Source: Spirochaetota bacterium
Lineage (GTDB): Bacteria; Spirochaetota; UBA4802; UBA5550
Assembly: GCA_016933025.1 (NCBI GenBank)
Contig: JAFGBT010000007.1
Span: forward strand, 1 to 64,000
Direction of reading: 5' to 3'
DNA: 64,000 bases
In this document: piece after piece, positions 33,942 through 43,240 of the stretch
Layout of the letters: each line of letters starts with the position of its first letter
Position numbering within the stretch: the stretch's first letter is position 1
The notes under the pieces: generated by a model
What the model was told of the DNA's origin: nothing
The model's input: the letters and a program-made list of their open reading frames with translations, nothing else
Database searches by the model: none
Program-made: the position numbers and the translations under genes

Positions 33942-35765
33942 TCAGTCTTTACCATCTGACGGATACATCGACTCAATGGCGTTCTTGTACTTTTCCTCAA
34001 CGACGCGCCGCTTGACCTTCAGCGACGGGGTGATCTCTCCGGTGTCCTGCGTCCACTCGGCGTCCAGGAGGGCGAACTTCCGGATCTGTTCCACGCGGGC
34101 ATAGTTCTTCATGATGCGCTCGATCTCGCCCTGCATCAGCGCGTACACCTCCGTGCTGTTTACCAGGTCTTTGTTGGTCGCTGCCGGGAGGCCCTTGGCC
34201 TTCGCCCATTTCTGGAGGTTTTCGAACGACGGTATGATCAGGGCCGAGAGGTACTTGCGCCTGTCGCCGATGACCGCGACCTGCTCGATATACTTGGAGG
34301 ACTTCAGGTCGTTCTCTATGTTCTGCGGGGATATGTTCTTGCCGCCTGCCGTCACGATGATGTCCTTGATCCGCCCGGTGATGCTCACGTATCCGTCCTC
34401 GTCAATGCGGGCCATGTCTCCGGTCCGGAACCACCCGTCCCTGGTGAAGACCTCGGCGGTCGCCTTCGGGTTTTTGTAGTATCCCTTCATCACCTGGGGC
34501 CCCTTGATGAGGAGTTCTCCCTCGTCGGAGATTTTCACCTTGGTCTCGGAGAGGGTGGGCCCGACCGTGCCCGGCTTGATTTTCCAGGGGGGGTTCACGT
34601 TCGTAACCGGCGTGGTCTCGGTGAGTCCGAAGCCCTCCAGAATCTTGATGCCCATGCCGATGAAGAACTCGGCGTCGGAAACCGAGAGGGGCGCGCCGCC
34701 CGATACCGCAAACTCCATCCGGTCCATACCGAGCCCCTCGCGAAACTTGGAAAAGACCAGTTTATCGAAGAGCCTGACCCGCAGTTTCAGAAGGCCCTTC
34801 GGGGGTATGTCGTTGCAGACGTAGGGGAGGTTCTTCTTCGCGGTGTTGACTGCCATGCTGAACATGAGCCGCTTGACAGCCGATGCCTCGGGGAGCCGCG
34901 AGAGGATCACCGAATGGATCTTCTCGTAGAGCCGGGGCACACTGATGATGAAGGTGGGACGCACCTCTTTCATGTTGTCGACGACCTTTGAGAAGTCCTC
35001 GGCGAAGGCGACCGTGCATCCCGCGAAGAGCGGGAAGTAGTAGCCCGACGTCCTCTCGAGCGAGTGAGAAAGCGGGAGGAACGACAGGAGCACATGCGAA
35101 TCATTTATGTATTCGATGAAATCGTTGTTGATCTGCCTGGCGTCGGAGATGAAGTTGTCATGGGTCAGCATGACCCCCTTCGGATCGCCCGTCGTCCCTG
35201 ATGTGTAAATGATCGTGGCGAGGTCCCGGGACTTGAGCGCCTTCAGCCTTTTCCCGATTTCCCCCTTGTTCTTATAGGCGGCGCCGGCCTTCAGCGCGTC
35301 GGCCCAGGTGATGACGGCCTTGTTGGACGATTTCACGCGTTCCATGACAATTATTTTTTTCAGGCCCGGGAGCTTCTTCTTGGCCTCAAGGATTTTTTCC
35401 ATGTGGTCCCTGCTGCCGGCGATGCAGATTTTCGAGCCGGAATTGGAAAGGATGTAGCGCGATTCCTCCGCGGAGTTTGTCGCGTAGATAGGGACATTGA
35501 CGCCCCCGGCCGACAGGATGGCCAGGTCCGAGATCCACCACTCGGGCCTGTTGGGGGAGAAGAGACCCACCCGGTCCCCCTTTTTTACCCCGATTGAAAT
35601 AAGGTAGAGCGCGAGTTCGCGCACCATCCTGTCCATTTCGTTCCATGATATATCGATATACTGGCCTTTTGCATTGTCGCGGTAGGCCACGCAGGCGCGG
35701 TCGCCGTACTTTGCAACCTGTTCCTGAAATACCGCCGGTATTGTTGTGTTGGTTAATCTTTTCAT
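33942..35765 (-). CDS. Long-chain fatty-acid-CoA ligase
   Basis: 607 residues, ATG with GGGAGGAC. Adenylate-forming motifs IIYTSGTTGDPKGVMLTHDN, GFGLTETTPVTNVNPP, GWFRTGDMARIDEDGY, and the hinge TGRIKDIIVTAGGKNISPQ. Length and motifs match the bacterial FadD15-like type. It activates fatty acids with ATP and CoA at the inner face of the membrane. It lacks a clear copy of the TetR operator upstream (only a poor half-match near 35970) and has its own promoter region, so it is probably controlled separately from the other ligase gene. Confidence 0.93.
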   Translation of the reverse strand: MKRLTNTTIPAVFQEQVAKYGDRACVAYRDNAKGQYIDISWNEMDRMVRELALYLISIGVKKGDRVGLFSPNRPEWWISDLAILSAGGVNVPIYATNSAEESRYILSNSGSKICIAGSRDHMEKILEAKKKLPGLKKIIVMERVKSSNKAVITWADALKAGAAYKNKGEIGKRLKALKSRDLATIIYTSGTTGDPKGVMLTHDNFISDARQINNDFIEYINDSHVLLSFLPLSHSLERTSGYYFPLFAGCTVAFAEDFSKVVDNMKEVRPTFIISVPRLYEKIHSVILSRLPEASAVKRLMFSMAVNTAKKNLPYVCNDIPPKGLLKLRVRLFDKLVFSKFREGLGMDRMEFAVSGGAPLSVSDAEFFIGMGIKILEGFGLTETTPVTNVNPPWKIKPGTVGPTLSETKVKISDEGELLIKGPQVMKGYYKNPKATAEVFTRDGWFRTGDMARIDEDGYVSITGRIKDIIVTAGGKNISPQNIENDLKSSKYIEQVAVIGDRRKYLSALIIPSFENLQKWAKAKGLPAATNKDLVNSTEVYALMQGEIERIMKNYARVEQIRKFALLDAEWTQDTGEITPSLKVKRRVVEEKYKNAIESMYPSDGKD

Positions 35766-36047
35766 GTGTCCTCCCTGATGCGTTTCTAACAGTTTTAAAT
35801 AACCCCGCGCACGGAGTTTTTTATTGAGATTCTGCGTAATAACAATTGCGAAATATTCTTGATATGGGCCAGGAATTGAGCGTTGTATCCTTGCCTTGGA
35901 AGAGAGCGATACCTCGGCGTATAAGTATTGTCATTCCGCCGTTCCTCGGTTGGTAATGCGTTGCCCGGTCAGTGACATGTTCATTTATGCAATCCTGCCC
36001 GGAAAAATCAACGATAAAAAAAGGGAGCGGTCCGGCTTTCCCAGGGT

Positions 36048-37196
36048 TCACTGCCCTATGGCGTCAAGGCAAGCCCTGATAAAGCCGTATCCGATCTCTC
36101 CCAGCGCGATTTCGTTGGCTTCAATTATTATTAAATCGCGTGGAGACACGGCACGATGCCAGTCGAATGAATCTTTTTCGATCGCCATCCTTTTTTTACC
36201 GGGGTATAAGTAGTCGGTATTAAAGTAATAATAAAAGTTCATGCGGGAGAAGGTCCGGTGCCTGTCGAGATACTCTATGAAGTTCCAGCAAAAACTTGAG
36301 CCCACGATAAGGATATCGGGTCGAAACACATTCGCCGGCGCGTCGGTGCGGGTATCCGGGTACAGGTATTCCGTGAACAGGGAACGGGTGAAGAGGATAT
36401 TGCCCAGGCGTGCGATGTCCTTGTCCAACTCTATCGGCTCCCGGCTGGTGATGATGCGTTTTGACTCGATATGCACCATGCGCCTTCCGAGGAGTCCCTC
36501 CATCCGCTCAATGAGCTTCTCGGTGAAGAGATAGGCGCCGTAAAGGCTCCAGTGGGACCCGCTAGTCGGAAAGATGTTCGGCACCCCAGCTTTTTTAAAC
36601 CCGATAAACATTTCTCGCCCGTCGAGGAAATCGACGCCGTACCGCCTCAGCAGCGGAAGGAGGATCTGATAGTTGTCTTCTTTTAAGAGGTTATCGTGGT
36701 TGATGAATTTATCCGGAATATATTCCGGATAAATGGAGGCCTTGCTGGGAGTTATGGTCAGGAGCAGTCTGATGTTTTTTCGCGCCAGGGCCTGCTGAAG
36801 CTTTTTCAGGTCGGCAACCTGCGCCTCCATGTCTTTGCGAGGAAGAACCGTGTTCCTGTTGTAATTGTCAATATAGGGCAATTCATAAAGCTGTTTGTTT
36901 TTGCCGAGGATGATCCGGCGCGGGTGGCTGCGCGAGAATTCGTTGAATAGCGAATAGTTTATCTGGTTGTCGCTTTTTACTGAATAGCCGCGGAAGCCTA
37001 TATTCTGCTTGAGCCACGCCTCAACCGTGTCCTGGAATGTTCCGGACATCACGTCGTTCGGTGAGGAGATCGACGGTCGGGCTTTCACCTCAACGCCGCT
37101 CAGGATCATGTCCCCGAACGGCTTGAGGTAGGTCTGCACCAGGATGAGGACGATGAAGGCGCATAACGCGCCGATAAATATCTTTTTCGCGAGCAT
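36048..37196 (-). CDS. AlgJ/AlgX-like SGNH acetyltransferase protein
   Basis: 382 residues from ATG 37196 (AGG eight bases upstream); a TTG at 37202 overlaps the upstream gene stop. An N-terminal signal anchor (FIGALCAFIVLILVQTYL) is followed by the alginate O-acetyltransferase-type SGNH domain: DTVEAWLKQNIGFRG, a central SGSHWSLYGAYLF block (His) and GSSFCWNF with the presumed nucleophilic Ser. By family it adds acetyl groups to a polysaccharide in the periplasm, receiving them from the MBOAT partner encoded just upstream. The target polysaccharide is unknown. Confidence 0.88.
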   Translation of the reverse strand: MLAKKIFIGALCAFIVLILVQTYLKPFGDMILSGVEVKARPSISSPNDVMSGTFQDTVEAWLKQNIGFRGYSVKSDNQINYSLFNEFSRSHPRRIILGKNKQLYELPYIDNYNRNTVLPRKDMEAQVADLKKLQQALARKNIRLLLTITPSKASIYPEYIPDKFINHDNLLKEDNYQILLPLLRRYGVDFLDGREMFIGFKKAGVPNIFPTSGSHWSLYGAYLFTEKLIERMEGLLGRRMVHIESKRIITSREPIELDKDIARLGNILFTRSLFTEYLYPDTRTDAPANVFRPDILIVGSSFCWNFIEYLDRHRTFSRMNFYYYFNTDYLYPGKKRMAIEKDSFDWHRAVSPRDLIIIEANEIALGEIGYGFIRACLDAIGQ

Positions 37197-37198
37197 TG

Positions 37199-38635
37199 TC
37201 AAAACCTGAAATATATAAATGGGCTGAAGCTGTTATTAATCAGCGATATCAGCGATAATATCAGGATGAGGGAAGCCGCGGTTATTTTCATCGCGACAAC
37301 TCCTCTCGGACCGGACCACGATGTCAGCCGGAAGCGGAGCATGTCATACAGGGGCTGTGGGAAAAAGGTGATGGCAAGGGCCACGGCCAGGACAAAGAGT
37401 TCGCGGTTGCCGATAAGGTTCGCCAAGAGATTCGGGGACGGTATCGCGCCGACCGCGGTGACATCGAACATGCGCCCGATGTAGAGAAAGGCGCCGGTAA
37501 TGGTTTCAGACCTGAAGATAACGAACCCTATGCAGAGAAGCAGAAAGAAGATGGCGATTTTCAGGGCGGACGGCCACTTCTTCATTTTTTCGAGTAGGAG
37601 TAGCCTTTCAATGAAAATGAAAAACCCGTGGTAGGCCCCCCATACGATGTAGGTCCAGTTCGCCCCGTGCCAGAAGCCGGTGACGAGGAAGACTATCCAG
37701 AGATTGCGATAGGTTTTGGCATTTCCCTCGCGGTTGCCGCCGAGAGGTATGTAGAGGTATTCCCTGAAGAAGCCGCCCAGGGTTATATGCCACCGCCTCC
37801 AGTGCTCGGTGAAGCTCTGAGAATAATAGGGCCGGTTGAAATTTTCCGGGATGGTGAAGCCGATCATTCTGCCGATGCCGATGGCCATGTCGGTATAACC
37901 CGAGAAGTCGAAGTATATCTGCAGCGTATAGCATAGCGTGCCGAGCCACGCCTGCCCGACGGTGAGCGATGATATGTCCATGCTGAAAATCGGGTTGGCC
38001 ACGGTGCTGAGCGGATCGGCAATGAGTACCTTCTTGGCGAGACCGGTGCAGAAGCGAATGATGCCCTCGAAAACGTCGTCGAGCGTGAACGCCGGTCTCG
38101 TGAGCTGTCCTGCGATGGTATGATAGCGGACGATCGGGCCCTGCGTCAGCTTGGGAAACATGGCGAGATATAGCGCGTACGCGGCGAAGCTCCGGGCAGG
38201 CTCGACGCGGCCGTAATAGATGTCGACCAGGTAGCTGATTTTATGGAACGTGATAAAGGAGATGCCGACGGGAAAGATAACGGCGGTCCAGTGGATTGCG
38301 CCCCAGTCGAAAAATGTCAGGGCCCTGTTCAGCTCGCCCATGAAGAAATTCATGTACTTGAAGTAAAAGAGGACCGCGATGTTCACGGCCACCGAAAGGG
38401 CAAGGAGCAATTTTTTGTCCCTCTGCCGGGCGGCATGGTGGAGGGCATTGCCCATCAGATAATCGAAGACGGTCCCCGCCAGGAGCACGGCGGCACCCGT
38501 CGGCGATCCCCAGAGGTAAAAGAGGTAGCTCGACGCCAGAAGCATCGGGACCCTTGCCTTTCCCGGCGCGAGGTAGAACAGAACGAGCGCCACCGGCAGA
38601 AAGTAGAAAAGGAATGTGATTGTGCTGAAGCCCAT
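37199..38635 (-). CDS. MBOAT-family O-acyltransferase (AlgI-like)
   Basis: 478 residues with about ten to eleven membrane helices. MBOAT signatures: TFHKISYLVDIYYGR, DFSGYTDMAIGIGRM, FNRPYYSQSFTEHWRRWH, and the catalytic His in GFWHGANWTYIVWG. It moves acetyl groups across the inner membrane for the AlgJ-like protein encoded directly downstream (two-base gap), forming a standard polysaccharide acetylation pair. It starts 25 bp after hypB, suggesting a mixed transcript. Weak ribosome site. Confidence 0.92.
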   Translation of the reverse strand: MGFSTITFLFYFLPVALVLFYLAPGKARVPMLLASSYLFYLWGSPTGAAVLLAGTVFDYLMGNALHHAARQRDKKLLLALSVAVNIAVLFYFKYMNFFMGELNRALTFFDWGAIHWTAVIFPVGISFITFHKISYLVDIYYGRVEPARSFAAYALYLAMFPKLTQGPIVRYHTIAGQLTRPAFTLDDVFEGIIRFCTGLAKKVLIADPLSTVANPIFSMDISSLTVGQAWLGTLCYTLQIYFDFSGYTDMAIGIGRMIGFTIPENFNRPYYSQSFTEHWRRWHITLGGFFREYLYIPLGGNREGNAKTYRNLWIVFLVTGFWHGANWTYIVWGAYHGFFIFIERLLLLEKMKKWPSALKIAIFFLLLCIGFVIFRSETITGAFLYIGRMFDVTAVGAIPSPNLLANLIGNRELFVLAVALAITFFPQPLYDMLRFRLTSWSGPRGVVAMKITAASLILILSLISLINNSFSPFIYFRF

Positions 38636-38660
38636 CGTGTCGCTGTGCCGTAACTGCCTT

Positions 38661-39329
38661 TCAAGCCCCTTTTTTTCCGTCTATGCCGGCGCTTATGTGT
38701 TGGACCAGAGAATCCATGCCTTCGCCAGTCTTCGCGCTCACCTGGAAAACCTCTATTTTGGGGTTCACGTTTTTGATATTTGCCATGAGCTCGTCCATGC
38801 TGTAATCGAGGTGGGGAAGAAGGTCGATCTTGTTCAGCACGAGGGTGTCCGACGTGTTGAACATGAGCGGGTATTTGGCCGGCTTGTCCTCGCCCTCGGT
38901 CACGCTGAGAACCACGATCCGCTCGTCGTCGCCGAGCTGGAACTCGGCGGGGCATACCAGATTGCCGACGTTTTCGATTATCACCAGGTCAAGGCTGTCC
39001 AGATCGAACTGTTCCAGGCAGTTTTTCACCCAGGAGCTTTCCAGGTGACAGTCCCCGCCGAAGCGGTCGGTTTCTATCTGGAATATCGGGATGTTGTGCT
39101 TCGCGAGGCGCTCGGCGTCCCGGGTGGTCTTGATGTCGCCCTCGATGACGGCGATCCGGTACCTTTCCTTCAGGGCGCCGATGAGGCGGTCGGTCAGCAT
39201 CGTCTTACCGGAGCCGGGCGAGCTCATCATGTCGATCATATAAATTTTTTTACTCTCAAGAAGCGCTTTGACTTCTCCGGCGACGTTTTTATTCGACTGC
39301 ATGATGTCCTGAAGGATTTTAATTTCCAT
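38661..39329 (-). CDS. hypB: Hydrogenase nickel incorporation GTPase HypB
   Basis: 222 residues from ATG 39329 (GGAGC upstream); the frame extends to 39404 without ribosome site. Motifs: P-loop SSPGSGKTML, GGDCHLE and NVGNLVCPAEF supplying the metal-binding Cys residues at the dimer interface, and NKIDLLPH for guanine. No His-rich N-terminal nickel-storage tail. With HypA it delivers nickel to [NiFe]-hydrogenase. hypA, hypC, hypD and hypE are not in the window; hypF lies 1.2 kb away on the other strand. Confidence 0.94.
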   Translation of the reverse strand: MEIKILQDIMQSNKNVAGEVKALLESKKIYMIDMMSSPGSGKTMLTDRLIGALKERYRIAVIEGDIKTTRDAERLAKHNIPIFQIETDRFGGDCHLESSWVKNCLEQFDLDSLDLVIIENVGNLVCPAEFQLGDDERIVVLSVTEGEDKPAKYPLMFNTSDTLVLNKIDLLPHLDYSMDELMANIKNVNPKIEVFQVSAKTGEGMDSLVQHISAGIDGKKGA

Positions 39330-39492
39330 GATATGCTCCATTATTATACCCGAAGGCATATCCTTTATTATATTCAAGTGTAAAACTGTCCATAATTTTT
39401 TCAAAAAGATAATGAATGCCGCGGTTTAAAAATGTATTGACTAAATCTCGCGAGCGCGGATTACTTTTGAGGTGAACTATGCGGGGATGGGC

Positions 39493-40413
39493 ATGAACTA
39501 CATGAAAATCCTGCTCGTAATGATATGTATCGGCGGTGTCTGCTTCGGGTACGGCGCCGTGCAGGCGAAGGAGAGGTCTGCGGGCGCGGGAAACCGCGTT
39601 GAGGGCGTCGTTATCGCCGCTGGTGTTAACGGCGGCGGACAGGACGAATACGAGTCGGGGCTGCAGAACCGCGATGCCCGGCGTGACATCGGCTCGCCCG
39701 GAGGGAAGGAGGACCGTCTGGACAGGAGCGAGGCCCGGGAGGCCCCCGCGCCGAAAAAAAAGTATATTTCGATACGGAGAAGAAGGTCCCGCTTCGAATT
39801 CCACATGGGCTTCTGCCTCGGCGCGGTCGGGTATTCTATACTGGGACCGCGGGCCGTCAATACTGAACGGTACCGGTTCAGGTATGAGAAATGGTCTTTC
39901 ACGGCCGGCTTCCGCGGCGGTATCGACGCGCTTTTTTATATCACACGTCATCACTGCCTTTCGGTCGGCGCGTTTTATGAACAGAGAAAAATACAGATCA
40001 AAATAGTAGACCTGGGCATGGCGCGCATAGTGCTTCCGGGCCTGAGCCCTGAATTGCTCTATTTTATACCGGGCACCCGTTACGTGGACAAGTCTAACGT
40101 CGACACCAATTACGTGACGTTCCCCGTCGCGTACCGATTTTATGTAATGGATGAATTTTACGTCGGCGCCAGCCTTGACGTGGCGGTCCTCTTCGGCGCG
40201 AAAGCGTTTTACAATGTCGTCCTGCTGAGATCCACCACGCACCTGACGCGGCAGTTGGAGCCGATTGATTTCGGAGGGAGGCTCCTGTTCGGGTTCACCA
40301 TGAACCGGGTGTTTCTGGAGATAGGCATTGGCTGCGGATTCCTTGATATCGACCGGCTGGCGGGGGAGCGCCACTCGCTCTCTGTGACCGGAATGATAGG
40401 ATACAGGATATAA
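39493..40413 (+). CDS. Outer-membrane beta-barrel-like protein, unknown function
   Basis: 306 residues from ATG 39493, with GGGG six bases upstream; GTG 39472 and ATG 39487 are alternatives. Signal peptide (MKILLVMICIGGVCFGYG, ending AVQA), a charged linker (about residues 25-85), then alternating beta strands with aromatic girdles (FEFHMGFCLGAVGYSI, WSFTAGFRGGIDALFYI, HCLSVGAFYEQRK) and a terminal strand LSVTGMIGYRI, as in small OmpA-like or PorT-like barrels. Between hypB and hypF but with no obvious link to hydrogenase. Confidence 0.75.
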   Translation: MNYMKILLVMICIGGVCFGYGAVQAKERSAGAGNRVEGVVIAAGVNGGGQDEYESGLQNRDARRDIGSPGGKEDRLDRSEAREAPAPKKKYISIRRRRSRFEFHMGFCLGAVGYSILGPRAVNTERYRFRYEKWSFTAGFRGGIDALFYITRHHCLSVGAFYEQRKIQIKIVDLGMARIVLPGLSPELLYFIPGTRYVDKSNVDTNYVTFPVAYRFYVMDEFYVGASLDVAVLFGAKAFYNVVLLRSTTHLTRQLEPIDFGGRLLFGFTMNRVFLEIGIGCGFLDIDRLAGERHSLSVTGMIGYRI

Positions 40414-40501
40414 TTGTCCGGCATCATGCCGGCGGTTTCTTCTTAATTATATTGCCATCTGGCAGCCGGGAACGACAATATCCTCAAGATGTCGGGCAAC
40501 C

Positions 40502-42778
40502 ATGAAGAAGGCCTTGGAAATAAGGATCAGGGGAATAGTGCAGGGGGTCGGGTTCCGTCCCTTCGTGTACCAGCTGGCGCGGCAGCATCGGATATGCGGG
40601 GGAGGCTTCAACGATACCGAAGGAGTGCTTATCGAGGCCGAGGGCGACCCTGCAGACCTGGAACAGTTCGTGCGCGACCTGTCCGATAAGGCCCCGCCGC
40701 TGTCGTCAGTCATGTCGGTGGAGACCTCTGATCGTCGGCCCGCCGGCAGGACCGATTTTGTCATCGAGAAGAGCAGGTCCACCGGGAAACGGCTCGCCTT
40801 TTATTCCCCGGATGTGGCGGTCTGCGACCTGTGCCTGAGCGAGTTCTTCGACACCGCCGACCGGCGGCATCTCTATCCCTTCATAACCTGCATTAACTGC
40901 GGGCCCCGTTTCAGCATCGTGAGCGATATTCCCTACGACCGCGGAAACACTGCCATGGATCCCTTCCCCATGTGTGATGCCTGCCTTGCCGAGTATAAAG
41001 ACTGGACGAATCGGCGTTTTCACTCCCAGCCAAACGCATGTCCCGTGTGCGGCCCCCGCCTTTCGCTGGTTGACGCCTCGGGCGCGCCGGTCCCCGTCCC
41101 GGACGGCCGCATTGCCGAAAAGACCGTAGAGCTGTTAAAAGGCGGGAAGATTGTCGCGATCAAGGGGACCGGCGGTTACCACCTTGCGGCTAATGCCCTG
41201 AACGATACGGCCGTCGGGGAACTGAGGAGGAGAAAGCGCCGGCCTTTCAAGCCGTTCGCCGTCATGACAGGATCGATCGGCGCGGCGGAACGGATGGCCG
41301 TTGTTTCGCCGGTCGAGCGGGAGCTCCTTCTTTCCAGAGAACGGCCTATCGTGCTTCTCAAAGAAAAGGGGGAGCTGATGAGCAGGCTGGTGGCCCCCGG
41401 CCTGTCATACCAGGGGCTCATGCTTCCGTCCACGCCGTTTCAGCACAATCTCTTTTCGATAGATCCGGAGATGGTGCTGGTGATGACGAGCGGCAACGTG
41501 TCGGATGAGCCGATCGAATATTGCGACGAAACGGCGCTCGCGCGCCTCGGTCGGATCGCCGATTACTTCGTGACCTACAACCGGGAGATTATCGGGCAGG
41601 GCGACGACAGCGTTCTCTACGTGGTTGACGTGAAGCCCTTTTTTGTTCGCCGTTCAAGGGGATATGTCCCGGTCCCTTTTCTTTCGTCGGAATCACCCCG
41701 TACCATCCTGGCGGCCGGCGGCGATCTGAAGAACAGCTTCGCGATCGCGCGGTCGCGTTACATCATCATGAGCCAGTACCTGGGCGACATGGCGGACCCG
41801 CTCACCTACGCGGTTTTTAAAAAAACCGTGGACCATTTTATCCGGATTTTCGACGCCGAACCGGAGGTGATCGTGTCCGATCTCCATCCCGGGTACCTTA
41901 CCCGCGGGCATGCTGAAGATATGGCCTCAAGCGGCAGGCGTCTAATAGAAGTTCAGCACCATCATGCGCATATCGTCTCGGTCATGGAGGAGCATTGTCT
42001 CGACGGGCCGGTTATAGGGATCGCCTTTGACGGCACCGGTTACGGCACGGACGGCGCGCTCTGGGGAAGCGAGTTCCTCATCGCGGAACGGGGATCGTTC
42101 GAGCGGGCCGCCCATTTTTCATATTTTCCGCTTCCGGGGGGCGAGAGCGCCATTCATGACGTATGGAAGATCGGCCTTTCCCTGCTGCACGGGCGATTCG
42201 GCAGGGATTATCCGTTTATGGAGCGAGATGAAAGGTCGGCCGGCGTTATTGAAGTCATTGAGAAAAAAATAAATTCGCCGCTCACCTGCAGCATAGGTAG
42301 AATTTTTGACGGGGTCGCGGCAATTCTATCCATTTCGCGTTCCGTCAGCGCTGAAGCCGAGGCGGCCCAGCTTCTTGAGGAGACGGCGCTTCGGGGGAAG
42401 CCCCCGGCAAGGCCGTATATCATTCCTTTTCCAGATTCAGATCCGATAGTTATCGAGACAGACGAACTGACCGGTTATGTTGTCTCACTGATGGAACAGC
42501 GCGCGTCTGTCGGCGATATAGCGGCGGCCTTTCATGCATCTATCGTACGCACGGCGGTTGACGTGGCCAAGCGGCTGCGGGAGAGGACCGGCATCGGATC
42601 GGTCGCGCTGAGCGGCGGGGTCTTCCACAACAGGATTCTTTTATCAGGAATGATGGAGAAACTCGGGGCAGCGGGGTTCACGGTTTATACCCATAAGGCC
42701 GTACCGTGCAATGACGGCGGCATCGCCCTCGGCCAGGTGGCGGTGGCCAAAGAACTGCTGAAAAAAGTCGGATTGTAA
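40502..42778 (+). CDS. hypF: Carbamoyltransferase HypF
   Basis: 758 residues, full length for HypF. Order: acylphosphatase domain (GIVQGVGFRPFVYQLA, residues about 10-90), two zinc fingers (CDLCLSEF...CINCGPRF and CDACLAEY...CPVCGPR), the YrdC-like domain (AIKGTGGYHLAANA to about residue 390) and a Kae1-like C-terminal domain with HHHAHIVSVMEEH and FDGTGYGTDG. It makes the cyano ligands of the NiFe site from carbamoyl phosphate, working with HypE. Its presence with hypB implies a [NiFe]-hydrogenase elsewhere. Ribosome site weak. Confidence 0.96.
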   Translation: MKKALEIRIRGIVQGVGFRPFVYQLARQHRICGGGFNDTEGVLIEAEGDPADLEQFVRDLSDKAPPLSSVMSVETSDRRPAGRTDFVIEKSRSTGKRLAFYSPDVAVCDLCLSEFFDTADRRHLYPFITCINCGPRFSIVSDIPYDRGNTAMDPFPMCDACLAEYKDWTNRRFHSQPNACPVCGPRLSLVDASGAPVPVPDGRIAEKTVELLKGGKIVAIKGTGGYHLAANALNDTAVGELRRRKRRPFKPFAVMTGSIGAAERMAVVSPVERELLLSRERPIVLLKEKGELMSRLVAPGLSYQGLMLPSTPFQHNLFSIDPEMVLVMTSGNVSDEPIEYCDETALARLGRIADYFVTYNREIIGQGDDSVLYVVDVKPFFVRRSRGYVPVPFLSSESPRTILAAGGDLKNSFAIARSRYIIMSQYLGDMADPLTYAVFKKTVDHFIRIFDAEPEVIVSDLHPGYLTRGHAEDMASSGRRLIEVQHHHAHIVSVMEEHCLDGPVIGIAFDGTGYGTDGALWGSEFLIAERGSFERAAHFSYFPLPGGESAIHDVWKIGLSLLHGRFGRDYPFMERDERSAGVIEVIEKKINSPLTCSIGRIFDGVAAILSISRSVSAEAEAAQLLEETALRGKPPARPYIIPFPDSDPIVIETDELTGYVVSLMEQRASVGDIAAAFHASIVRTAVDVAKRLRERTGIGSVALSGGVFHNRILLSGMMEKLGAAGFTVYTHKAVPCNDGGIALGQVAVAKELLKKVGL

Positions 42779-42886
42779 GTATTTAAGTTTATTTTAAAGT
42801 TCCACTATCCCTATCAACATCATACATCTGGCGTCAGAACTGCTTTATGAAGCGACAATGCTGGTGACATTTTAGGGGATTTGCAC

Positions 42887-43051
42887 ATGCCGGATTATAC
42901 AAATAAGAATCCCGGAATATGTGATGGAGATAATTTCCACGGTGTCGTCAATATTACCGATAACTATCGAAAAAAATCAGCAAAACATGGGGCTTTTGTA
43001 AAAATAGGTTGTTTTTTTATGAGCACTTATTTTCAATATCCTCGAAATTAG
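42887..43051 (+). CDS. Possible 54-residue AT-rich small protein
   Basis: ATG at 42887 with AGGGGAT about eight bases upstream, 54 codons, TAG at 43049. Composition is AT-rich, unlike neighbours, and no family is recognised. It contains Asn/Lys-rich stretches and two Cys. It is the only decent frame in the 462-bp gap between hypF and the formate dehydrogenase gene, and may be chance. Confidence 0.25.
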   Translation: MPDYTNKNPGICDGDNFHGVVNITDNYRKKSAKHGAFVKIGCFFMSTYFQYPRN

Positions 43052-43240
43052 AATTTTTTATAAAAAAAATATTTGTAAAACAACGTCGCGATAGAATCTG
43101 GTAATAAATTGATGTGCCGTCAATTGAGGGGGAATTGTGCGACGATCCGCGGTTCTTGGTGAAGTTTTAGACATCGAGAGCGAGGATTGCGGAATGTTAC
43201 TGACGCGCTTTTTGAAATTATTTGACTTAAGGAGTTGCCC
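43052..43240. promoter_or_regulatory. AT-rich leader of the formate dehydrogenase operon
   Basis: A/T runs around 43052-43078 are followed by an untranslated stretch to TAAGGAG at 43228. A promoter for the formate module must lie here or just upstream. I see no clear -35/-10 pair and no known riboswitch pattern. Confidence 0.35.

Noticed and set aside
35965..35985. Fourth TetR operator upstream of the second acyl-CoA ligase gene
   Set aside because: Only the TGACATGT core matches; the palindrome is broken and it lies about 200 bp from the gene inside unrelated sequence.
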